Shown: piece after piece, positions 1 through 5,530 of the stretch
How positions within the stretch are numbered: the stretch's first letter is position 1
Layout: each line of letters starts with the position of its first letter
DNA from: JAWVEV01 sp033856535
GTDB lineage: Bacteria; Actinomycetota; Thermoleophilia; Miltoncostaeales; Miltoncostaeaceae
Length of the DNA stretch: 12,244 nt
Direction: 5' to 3'
Assembly (NCBI GenBank): GCA_033856535.1
Contig: JAWVEV010000070.1
Coordinates: forward strand, 1-12,244
Notes under the pieces: generated by a model
What the model was told of the DNA's origin: nothing
The model's input: only the letters and a program-made list of their open reading frames with translations
Databases searched by the model: none
Program-made: the position numbers and the translations under genes

Positions 1-14
1 CGGCGGGGCGGGCG

Positions 15-45
15 CTCAGGCCTCGCCCGGCCGGCGGGCCCTGAG
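15..45. terminator. Hairpin near left edge, possible terminator
   Basis: CTCAGG (15-20) pairs with CCTGAG (40-45). Inside it GCCCG (25-29) pairs with CGGGC (35-39) around a 5-base loop, with an asymmetric bulge between the two helices. There is no T-run on either strand, so this is at best a GC-type terminator for a gene lying off the left edge. No gene can be supported in positions 1-201. The rest of that stretch is the leader of the transporter gene. Confidence 0.3.
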
Positions 46-201
46 GGGAGCCTGCGACCCCCCCGTCCGGCGCTGTGCGTCCTGCCCGAGGAGGCGTACC
101 CTGGGTCGTAGGCCGTTTGGCCGCGACGGATGCTGCCTGTCCCTCGTGATGCCGTCCGCTCGGCGCGGACGAATGAGGGGGCCCCCGGTGGCGTCGCAGG
201 C

Positions 202-1443
202 ATGATCGACTTCACCCGCCACGAGCGCCGGGTGCTCGTGCCGCTTGCGCTCACGGGCTTCTTCGAGACCTATGACGTGGCCCTGCTGACGCTGGCCGCG
301 CCGGTCCTGGCCAACGGCCTCGGGCTCACGATCGGCGCCTTCGGCATCGCGGTCGCGCTGATCCGGCTCGCCTCGCTCGCCAGCGTGCCCGTCCTGCGGC
401 TCGCCGACCGCTGGGGCCGGCGAGCGCTGCTCATCGTCTCCCTGGCCGTCTTCACGCTCGCGACCGGGATGACGGCCCTCGCCATCGGCGTCGTGGCCTT
501 CGTCCTGCTCCAGATGGTCGCGCGGGTCTTCCTGGCCACGGAATCGTCGCTGGCGAGCGTGGTGATCGCCGAGGAGCTGCGCCCGCACCGGCGCGGCGCC
601 GGGATCTCGGTGCTCGGGGTGATCTCGGGGGTCGGGTTCGGCCTGGTGGCCGCGCTGCTGCTGCTGGTGCCGCACACGCCGCTCGGCTGGCGCCTCTTCT
701 ACGTGGTGGCGCTGGTGCCGCTGATCCTGGTGGCGTACCTGCGGCGCAACCTGCGCGAGACGCGGGCCTTCGCGGTGGCCCGCGCCGAGCACCGGCTGCA
801 GACCTCGTTCTGGCCCCGCGTGAGCCGGCTCCAGCGCGGGACCTGCGCCCTGGCGATCGCGCTGGTGAGCGCGTTCGGCCTGGTCCAGACCGCCTGCTTC
901 TTCTACGCCTCCGAGCTGGCCCAGTCGACCTACGGGTGGGACGGGCTGTTCACGGCGGTCGTGATCGTGGCCGGCGCGTTCGGCATCCTCGGCTTCGTCC
1001 TCGGCGGCCGCGTCAGCGACCGGGTGGGGCGCCGGCCGATGGTGGCGGCCGCCATCCTGCTCACGGCGCTCGGCACGATCCTGGTCTTCACCCGGGTCGA
1101 GGCGCTCTTCATCCCCGGGTTCTTCCTCGCGACGACCGGCAGCGCGTGCTTCCTGGCGGTGACGCTCGCCTACCTGGCGGAGCTCTTCCCGACCGAGGTG
1201 CGGGCGACCCTCGCCTCCCTGGTGGTGTCGTGCCAGGTGGCGGCGGGCTCGCTGGGCCTGGTGGTCGTCGGGGCGCTGGGCGGGGTGGTCGAGGCCTCCA
1301 CGCTGCTGCTCGTCGGCGCCGGCGCGCTGGTGCTGTCGGTGTCGCTGCTGCGGTGGCTCCCGGAGGCGGCCGGTCGCGACCTGGTCGCCGCCGCGGACCC
1401 GGGCCTGCGCGCGATCGCCCTGCGGGGGCTGCCGGCGACCTGA
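202..1443 (+). CDS. MFS transporter (major facilitator superfamily)
   Basis: Integral membrane secondary transporter of 413 residues, the usual 12-helix MFS size. The helix 2-3 loop carries the motif-A signature RLADRWGRR (residues 66-74), and the pseudo-symmetric loop 8-9 carries GGRVSDRVGRRP (268-279). The sequence LFPTEVRAT (328-336) and a C-terminal PEAAGRDL (387-394, compare PETKGRxL) point toward sugar or organic-acid porter-like MFS subgroups. The acidic, aromatic first helix (FETYDVALL, 21-29) resembles aromatic-acid/metabolite porters, but the substrate cannot be read from sequence. The ATG at 202 is chosen because the product then begins directly before helix 1. An upstream in-frame ATG at 130 would add 24 residues without family character. 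No strong Shine-Dalgarno precedes 202; GAGGGGG at 175-181 is too distant. The gene stands alone and converges on the 87-residue gene, 19 bp away. Confidence 0.9.
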   Translation: MIDFTRHERRVLVPLALTGFFETYDVALLTLAAPVLANGLGLTIGAFGIAVALIRLASLASVPVLRLADRWGRRALLIVSLAVFTLATGMTALAIGVVAFVLLQMVARVFLATESSLASVVIAEELRPHRRGAGISVLGVISGVGFGLVAALLLLVPHTPLGWRLFYVVALVPLILVAYLRRNLRETRAFAVARAEHRLQTSFWPRVSRLQRGTCALAIALVSAFGLVQTACFFYASELAQSTYGWDGLFTAVVIVAGAFGILGFVLGGRVSDRVGRRPMVAAAILLTALGTILVFTRVEALFIPGFFLATTGSACFLAVTLAYLAELFPTEVRATLASLVVSCQVAAGSLGLVVVGALGGVVEASTLLLVGAGALVLSVSLLRWLPEAAGRDLVAAADPGLRAIALRGLPAT

Positions 1444-1462
1444 GCCGGCGCCGCCCGGTCGA

Positions 1463-1726
1463 TCAGACCAGGGCGCCCGGGGGCAGCACGAAGCGGGCCG
1501 GGGCCGAGCCGAACCTGCCGCCGGCCCCCTCGCGCGGGCCGTGCAGGCCCCGCTGGGGCGCCGCGACCGTCACCTCGGGCACGCCGGAGTGGGCCATGAT
1601 CCAGGCCACGGCGGCCTCGTAGTCGCCGCCCGCCGCGAGCAGGGCCGCGCTCTCGACGACCGTCCCGCCGCTCGGATGCGGGCGGGAGAGCGAGCCGAGC
1701 ATGGCGCGGATCTGATCGTCTTCCAC
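1463..1726 (-). CDS. Small hypothetical protein (87 aa)
   Basis: Unrecognised 87-residue soluble protein. The N-terminal half is predicted helical (MEDDQIRAMLGSLSRP, then VVESAALLAAGGDYEAAVAWIMAHSG). The second half is Gly/Pro/Arg-rich and probably unstructured, ending FVLPPGALV. There is no signal peptide, membrane segment or metal motif. It starts with GTG at 1726, preceded by GGAGG and AAGG-type ribosome-binding sequence in the 35-bp gap after the SPFH gene, so it is probably the last gene of that operon. The coding strand is supported by third-position G/C bias and by the consistent operon direction. An ATG at 1702 is an alternative start. It converges with the transporter gene, whose stop is 19 bp away. 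Confidence 0.6.
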   Translation of the reverse strand: MEDDQIRAMLGSLSRPHPSGGTVVESAALLAAGGDYEAAVAWIMAHSGVPEVTVAAPQRGLHGPREGAGGRFGSAPARFVLPPGALV

Positions 1727-1761
1727 AGACCGACCTTACTCCTCCCGGCGTGCCCCGCCGC

Positions 1762-2748
1762 CTACCTGGTGGGAATCACCGGGTCGATGCCGATGTAGAT
1801 GTTCGTCCCGGCGGGGAGGTTCTTCGCCTCGCGGAGCTGGTCGATCGCGGCGCAGGCGGGGCAGTCGCGGTAGACGGAGGCGCGCTCGCGGTTCGCCTCG
1901 GCCTCCAGGCGGGCCCGCTGGACCTGGGCCTGGGCCTCGGAGACCTGCGCCCGGGCGGCCTGCACCCGGTCGATGCTCGTCTGGACGGCCTCGGGCGGCG
2001 TGATCGCGGCGAGGCGGAACTGGTAGTTCACGAAATACTCGTGCCCGAGCGTGGTGTTGATCGCCTTTGCCACGCGCTCGTTCAGGTCGTCCTGCACACG
2101 CTCGACGTTCAGAGCGGTGTTGTCGCCTCCGCCCGACGGGCTGACGTTGGCCGCGAGCGAGCACGACGCGATCAGCTGCGAGCAGTTGAAGGTGCCGATG
2201 GACGCGCGCAGCTCGGAGTCGACGACGGGCTTCACGATGGCGTTGAGGAACGCCAGCCAGCCGTTGTCGCCGTCGTAGGGGTGCATCGGGTCGCCGCCGC
2301 CGACGCGCGCGAACGTCCGCGTGCCGAACTGGTTGTCGAAGTCGCCGACGGCCTCCTGGCCCTCGGCGGAGCCGTCGAAGACGGTGTTGAAGTAGAGCGT
2401 CCCCTCGACGGCGACCTTCACGCCGTCCTTGGTCGGCACCGAGACCGGCGCGAAGCCCTCACCCTGCTCGTGGGAGATGGTGTAGAAGCGCTGGATCGTG
2501 CGGTCGGGGTAGGAGCGCACGTCGGAGAACATGCCGACCCACGACTTCCCGGACCCGGGGACCACGATCTCCCGGATGTTGTGGTTGTCGAACGGCCCGC
2601 CGTTGCGGACGACCGAGATCTTCTGGGCCGGCGGCGCGTGGAACGTCCCGCCGATGACGACGATCAGCAGGACGATGAATCCGATCACCCCGCCGGCGAT
2701 CGGCAGCCCTTTCGACGGGGCCTTGAGCTTCAGCTTGGGCTTCTCCAT
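1762..2748 (-). CDS. SPFH/band 7 (prohibitin-like) membrane protein
   Basis: A 328-residue membrane-anchored protein of the SPFH (stomatin/prohibitin/flotillin/HflK-C) superfamily, which forms ring-like scaffolds that organise membrane microdomains or modulate membrane proteases. Residues 1-14 are Lys-rich and cytoplasmic, and 16-35 form one transmembrane helix. Then comes a band-7 domain (about 40-255), including DGVKVAVEGTLYFNTV (108-123) and VNYQFRLAAITPPEAVQTSI (240-259, typical of the end of the domain). A coiled coil rich in Ala, Gln, Glu and Arg occupies about 258-292. Unusual is a C-terminal CPAC pair (C296, C299) after the coiled coil, plus C189 and C196 within the domain. The ATG is 3 bp after the stop of the upstream small coiled-coil gene, with GGGAGG inside that gene's end, so the two are translationally coupled. 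The superfamily call is firm; the exact role is not known. Confidence 0.85.
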   Translation of the reverse strand: MEKPKLKLKAPSKGLPIAGGVIGFIVLLIVVIGGTFHAPPAQKISVVRNGGPFDNHNIREIVVPGSGKSWVGMFSDVRSYPDRTIQRFYTISHEQGEGFAPVSVPTKDGVKVAVEGTLYFNTVFDGSAEGQEAVGDFDNQFGTRTFARVGGGDPMHPYDGDNGWLAFLNAIVKPVVDSELRASIGTFNCSQLIASCSLAANVSPSGGGDNTALNVERVQDDLNERVAKAINTTLGHEYFVNYQFRLAAITPPEAVQTSIDRVQAARAQVSEAQAQVQRARLEAEANRERASVYRDCPACAAIDQLREAKNLPAGTNIYIGIDPVIPTR

Positions 2749-2751
2749 GCC

Positions 2752-2997
2752 TCAGTCCGCCTCCCGACGGATGATCCGCTCTCGGTCGTGGCGCGCGCGG
2801 ATGGCGCGCAGGATCTCCTCGCCCGTCTCTCCGGAGTCCAGCTGCAGCAGGACGTCGGACAGCTCCTCCAGCTCCTTCTCCCGCGCCCGGAGCTTCGCCC
2901 GGGCCGCCTCGAGCTGGGCGCTCCGCGACGACACCAGGTAGCCCAGGTAGGCCAGGAGCGGGACCAGGAGGATCAGGAGGAGGATCAGGAGTCGCAC
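2752..2997 (-). CDS. Small single-pass membrane coiled-coil protein (81 aa)
   Basis: An 81-residue protein with a Leu-rich N-terminal transmembrane helix (residues 2-22, ending AYLGYLV). A charged heptad-like coiled coil follows (about 26-53, AQLEAARAKLRAREKELEEL), then a basic-acidic tail (IRARHDRERIIRREAD). I do not recognise a family. It starts with GTG at 2997 and its stop is 3 bp before the SPFH gene's ATG, so the two are almost certainly co-expressed. A plausible inference is that it is a membrane partner or scaffold subunit of the SPFH oligomer, by analogy with other small helical partners of stomatin-like proteins. Nothing in the sequence proves contact. Confidence 0.7.
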   Translation of the reverse strand: MRLLILLLILLVPLLAYLGYLVSSRSAQLEAARAKLRAREKELEELSDVLLQLDSGETGEEILRAIRARHDRERIIRREAD

Positions 2998-3087
2998 GTC
3001 GGGTCCTTGCGCGGCGCGGGACCGGGGCGGCCCCGCGCTCGGAGATCCGGGCGACCCTCGCCCGGTCGGCTCCGTTTGGCAAGTTCG

Positions 3088-3114
3088 ACCGGAACGGGCG
3101 GGACTCGAGGAGTC
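3088..3114. promoter_or_regulatory. Possible operator: ACCGGAACGGG plus GACTC-GAG-GAGTC
   Basis: In the 186-bp gap between the FmdB-type gene and the small coiled-coil gene, ACCGGAACGGG (3088-3098) differs at one base from the two ACCCGAACGGG elements upstream of the histidine kinase. It is followed by the inverted repeat GACTC-GAG-GAGTC (3102-3114). The flanking CGGTCGGCTC (3063-3072) also recurs at 5422-5431. It lies about 90-115 bp upstream of the start at 2997, where an operator for the SPFH operon could sit. No convincing -10/-35 pair was found. Confidence 0.3.
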
Positions 3115-3142
3115 GGTGGCGGCCGGGCCCCGCCGGCCGGCG

Positions 3143-3177
3143 GACCGCCGGCGCCTCTCCCCAGGGCGCCGGCGGTC
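3143..3177 (-). terminator. 13-bp perfect hairpin after the FmdB-type gene
   Basis: GACCGCCGGCGCC (3143-3155) is exactly complementary to GGCGCCGGCGGTC (3165-3177) around a 9-base loop. It begins 7 bp beyond the stop of the minus-strand FmdB-type gene. There is no T-run, as is common for high-GC actinobacterial terminators. The left arm also takes part in a competing near-palindrome, GCCGGCGG-A-CCGCCGGC (3136-3152). Confidence 0.6.
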
Positions 3178-3183
3178 GCGGCG

Positions 3184-3408
3184 TCAGTGCCCGCAGGCAC
3201 CGCCGCAGCAGCCGTGGCCGGCGAACCCGGTCACGCGCGGCTCGGGCGAGGTCCGCGCCGGCCGGGAGGTGACGAAGCCGGTGATCCGGATCTCCGCGTC
3301 CCCTGCCCCGCACGTGGGACAGATCCGGTCGGCGTCGCGGAGGAAACGCTGGAGGGCGACCTCGAAGTCGCGGTCGCAGCCCGGGCAGAGGAGCTCGTAA
3401 GTCGGCAT
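3184..3408 (-). CDS. FmdB-family zinc ribbon protein
   Basis: A 74-residue protein of the FmdB/putative regulatory zinc-ribbon family (named after the regulator next to Methylophilus formamidase). The fold starts MPTYELLCPGC and has two CxxC knuckles, C8/C11 and C30/C33, which should bind one Zn. After a variable Arg/Pro linker comes a second Cys/His cluster at the extreme C-terminus, HGCCGGACGH (residues 65-74, with C67, C68, C72, H65 and H74). Such tails occur in several actinobacterial FmdB proteins and could hold another metal. The molecular function of the family is still poorly defined. The ATG at 3408 follows GTGAGG, which overlaps the stop of the AceTr-like gene 7 bp upstream, so it is the last gene of the dehydrogenase/transporter operon. 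Confidence 0.88.
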   Translation of the reverse strand: MPTYELLCPGCDRDFEVALQRFLRDADRICPTCGAGDAEIRITGFVTSRPARTSPEPRVTGFAGHGCCGGACGH

Positions 3409-3415
3409 CCGCGCC

Positions 3416-4039
3416 TCACGAGGCCGGCGTCGCGATGATCGGCTTGCCGAGCGGCGGGGACGCCGGGCCGCCGAGCGACAGGTTCATCACCGTCAGCGAC
3501 AGCGACATGCCGAGCGCGGCGAATGCAAGGACCACGGCGCCGGCCACCTTCAGCAGGCCGTCGCTGACCGGGTCGGCGAGGTACGCGATGCCGACCAGCA
3601 CCAGCGCCACCACGACGAGGCCGAAGATCGCGGTGTAGATGATCGGGAGCCGGAAGCTCGCGATCGTGATGAACAGGAAGAACGCGGCCCAGGCGAAGAC
3701 GAAGATCGCGATCGTGTCCGCCAACTCCGAGACGGGGATGATCCCGGTTCCATCGGGCGCGAACCACCAGTTCTGCTGCAGGCCGAAGACGAAGAAGCCG
3801 TAGCTCAGCCAGAAGCCGCCGAAGGTGCCGCAGAAGCAGGCGACGAACGACTGGCCGAGCGCCGCCGCCCAGGCGGTGCAGAGCGTCAGCATGATCCCGG
3901 TGGCGAAGATGATGATCGGCACCGGGGTTCCGGGGCTGGCGAGGTTGTCCACGCCGATCCCCATCAACTGGAGTCCGAGCGCGATCGACCCGACCACGAA
4001 GATCGGGGCCGCGACGACCTGTGGGTCGCCATCTCTCAT
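3416..4039 (-). CDS. AceTr-like (GPR1/FUN34/YaaH) membrane protein, probable acetate/short-chain acid transporter
   Basis: A 207-residue protein with six hydrophobic segments (about 10-27, 40-60, 63-86, 106-127, 131-153 and 162-186), the size and topology of the AceTr acetate/succinate channel-transporter family. Family-like features include CGTFGGFWLSYGFFVFG (70-86, compare the family's YGxFWLS) and an N-terminal sequence that enters helix 1 directly. The signature NPAPLGL at helix 1 is absent and reads DPQVVAAPI instead, so this is a divergent member and the substrate is uncertain. The ATG at 4039 is preceded by GAGAGGGGGAAC, a strong Shine-Dalgarno. It lies 122 bp downstream of the dehydrogenase gene, separated by a GC hairpin, and 7 bp upstream of the FmdB-type gene. 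It could import or export the carboxylate linked to alcohol oxidation by its neighbour (inference). Confidence 0.8.
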   Translation of the reverse strand: MRDGDPQVVAAPIFVVGSIALGLQLMGIGVDNLASPGTPVPIIIFATGIMLTLCTAWAAALGQSFVACFCGTFGGFWLSYGFFVFGLQQNWWFAPDGTGIIPVSELADTIAIFVFAWAAFFLFITIASFRLPIIYTAIFGLVVVALVLVGIAYLADPVSDGLLKVAGAVVLAFAALGMSLSLTVMNLSLGGPASPPLGKPIIATPAS

Positions 4040-4082
4040 GTGTGTTCCCCCTCTCGCGTTTCGCGGGCAGCGCCGGCCGCGA

Positions 4083-4107
4083 CGCGCGCGGGAAGCGCCC
4101 GCGCGCG
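4083..4107 (-). terminator. 10-bp GC hairpin between dehydrogenase and AceTr-like genes
   Basis: CGCGCGCGGG (4083-4092) is exactly complementary to CCCGCGCGCG (4098-4107) around the 5-base loop AAGCG. It sits in the 122-bp gap between the two minus-strand genes. Without a T-run it could be a terminator, an attenuator or an mRNA-stabilising processing hairpin that sets unequal expression of the dehydrogenase and the transporter. Confidence 0.45.
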
Positions 4108-4161
4108 CCGGATCGGCGCCGGATGGTGGCGGGAGCGCGAGGGCGCCCCGCGTGGGTGCGC

Positions 4162-5235
4162 CTACGGGGTGACGGTCACCTTGATCACGCCGTCCTCCTG
4201 GTTGGAGAACAGCGGGTAGGCCTCCTCGATCTCGTCGAGGGTGAAGCGGTGCGTCACGAGCTGCTTCAGGTTCAGGCGGCCGACGGCGACGAGGTTCATC
4301 AGCGCGCCGAGGCGCTTCTTGCCGCCGGGGCAGAGGGTGGTCCGGATGTCGATGTCGCCGATGCCGTAGATGAACGGCTCGAGCGGGATCGACACCTTGT
4401 CGCCGTACACGCCGAGGGAGCTGACCACGCCGGCGGGCCGGACGGACTTCAGGCAGTTCTCGAACGTCTCCTGGATCCCCAGCGCCTCGATCGCCACGTC
4501 GGCGCCGCGGCCGCCGGTGAGGGCCTTGACCTTCGCGACCGGGTCCTCCTGGGTGTAGTCGATCACCACGTCGGCGCCCATTGTCTTCGCCATCTCGAGC
4601 CGCTTCGGGTTCGAGTCGACGCCGATCACCAGGCCCGCGCCGCGGAGGCGCGCCCCGGCGGTGGCGCACAGGCCGATCGGGCCCTGCGCGAAGACCACCA
4701 CGGAGTCGCCGAGCTGGACCTCCGCGCTCTCGACGGCGGAGATGCCGGTGGTGGCGATGTCCGTGACGAACAGGACCTCCTCGTCGGAGAGGCCCTCCGG
4801 GATCTTGGCCAGGTTCGCCTGCGCGTACGGCACCCGGAAGTACTCGGCCTGGACCCCGTCCATGGAGTTCCCGAGCCGCCAGCCGCCGATGATGCCCCAC
4901 TGGTCCTCGTAGCCGGCGCACTGGGAGAAGTCGCCGCTCTGGCAGAAATAGCAGGCGCCGCACGGCGTGATCGCCCCGACCACGACGCGGTCGCCCACCT
5001 GGTAGCCCTGCACCGCCTCGCCGACCTCGTGGATCACGCCGGCCGGCTCATGACCGACGATCCTCCCCGGCGCGACGGGGTACTCCCCGCGCCAGATGTG
5101 GCTGTCGGTTCCGCAGATCGTCGTGGTCGTGATCTTCACGATCGCGTCGGTGGGGCCGCACGTGGGGTAGGGCACCTCCTCGATGTGGATGTCGCGCACA
5201 TCCTTGAAGACGGCGGCCCGCATCGTGTCCGGCAT
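4162..5235 (-). CDS. Zinc-dependent alcohol dehydrogenase, secondary-alcohol type (MDR superfamily)
   Basis: A 357-residue cytosolic medium-chain dehydrogenase that oxidises an alcohol to a carbonyl with a nicotinamide cofactor. Predicted catalytic zinc ligands are C41 (TICGTDSHIW), H62/E63 (GHEPAGV) and D159 (TDIATTG). A complete structural-zinc lobe is present: C92, C95, C98 and C106. The Rossmann domain has AQGPIG (183-188). Next comes GAGLVIGVDSNPKRLE, where D207 at the end of beta-2 favours NAD+ over NADP+. The C-terminal half (GARLRGAG, LCPGGKKRL, LVTHRF) closely follows the bacterial secondary-alcohol/isopropanol dehydrogenases such as the Thermoanaerobacter enzyme, so secondary or short-chain alcohols, or butanediol, are likely substrates. 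The ATG at 5235 follows ACAGGGGGA. An alternative ATG lies four codons in. It is the first gene of an operon with the AceTr-like and FmdB-type genes. Confidence 0.92.
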   Translation of the reverse strand: MPDTMRAAVFKDVRDIHIEEVPYPTCGPTDAIVKITTTTICGTDSHIWRGEYPVAPGRIVGHEPAGVIHEVGEAVQGYQVGDRVVVGAITPCGACYFCQSGDFSQCAGYEDQWGIIGGWRLGNSMDGVQAEYFRVPYAQANLAKIPEGLSDEEVLFVTDIATTGISAVESAEVQLGDSVVVFAQGPIGLCATAGARLRGAGLVIGVDSNPKRLEMAKTMGADVVIDYTQEDPVAKVKALTGGRGADVAIEALGIQETFENCLKSVRPAGVVSSLGVYGDKVSIPLEPFIYGIGDIDIRTTLCPGGKKRLGALMNLVAVGRLNLKQLVTHRFTLDEIEEAYPLFSNQEDGVIKVTVTP

Positions 5236-5432
5236 CTGATTCCCCCTGTCGATCCGAGATGGACGCGCGCCCAGCCGCAGGGGCCGCGCGCGCCGTCGCA
5301 TCATCGCCGCGAAGGTCCGCCCCGAGACACCCCCGAATCGTCCGTAGCGGCCTCCCCGGGGGGCCACGCCGCGGTCGAGAACCCTCATGGGGAGCGGGAA
5401 GTCCCGGCTTCCGGCCTCGGTCGGTCGGCTCG

Positions 5433-5473
5433 ACCCGAACGGGTGGTGCGACTCACCCGAACGGGCGAGTCGG
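5433..5473 (+). promoter_or_regulatory. Tandem ACCCGAACGGG elements, 22 bp apart
   Basis: The 295-bp divergent gap between the dehydrogenase and the histidine kinase holds ACCCGAACGGG at 5433-5443 and again at 5455-5465. The start-to-start distance is 22 bp, about two helical turns. Each has CCCG/CGGG half-sites around AA. The second copy is embedded in a longer imperfect palindrome with arms CGACTC and GAGTCG (5450-5473), and GTCGGCTCG flanks the pair on both sides (5424-5432, 5469-5477). This is the architecture of a dimer-binding operator. It lies 58-98 bp upstream of the kinase ATG. A TAGGCT at 5499-5504 fits a loose TANNNT -10. Nothing else in the gap is assignable. Confidence 0.5.
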
Positions 5474-5530
5474 CTCGCGACCGACCCGCGCCCGCCGATA
5501 GGCTGCTCGGCAGTCCAGAGGGGGATGGCG

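Noticed and set aside
3..44. Possible C-terminus of an upstream plus-strand gene ending in TGA at 42-44
   Set aside because: Only 13 codons of Pro/Arg/Gly sequence are visible; this cannot be told from chance.
113..121. CCGTTTGGC shared with 3072-3080 in another intergenic region
   Set aside because: A single 9-bp match with opposite placement relative to the likely genes; not enough to propose a motif.
130..201. Upstream ATG extending the transporter by 24 residues
   Set aside because: The extension is polar and Arg/Pro-rich, has no ribosome site, and precedes a natural MFS N-terminus at 202.
16..792. Minus-strand frame opposite the transporter
   Set aside because: Gln/Arg/His-rich antisense product; the plus strand encodes clear MFS motifs.
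1750..3438. Long plus-strand open frame (562 codons) opposite the SPFH operon
   Set aside because: Its product is repetitive Arg/Gly/Asp/Val-rich sequence typical of antisense frames in GC-rich genes. The minus strand carries recognisable domains and ribosome sites.
5499..5504. TAGGCT as a -10 box for the kinase gene
   Set aside because: It fits the loose TANNNT pattern, but no -35 at the right spacing is visible, so it is only mentioned inside the operator entry.
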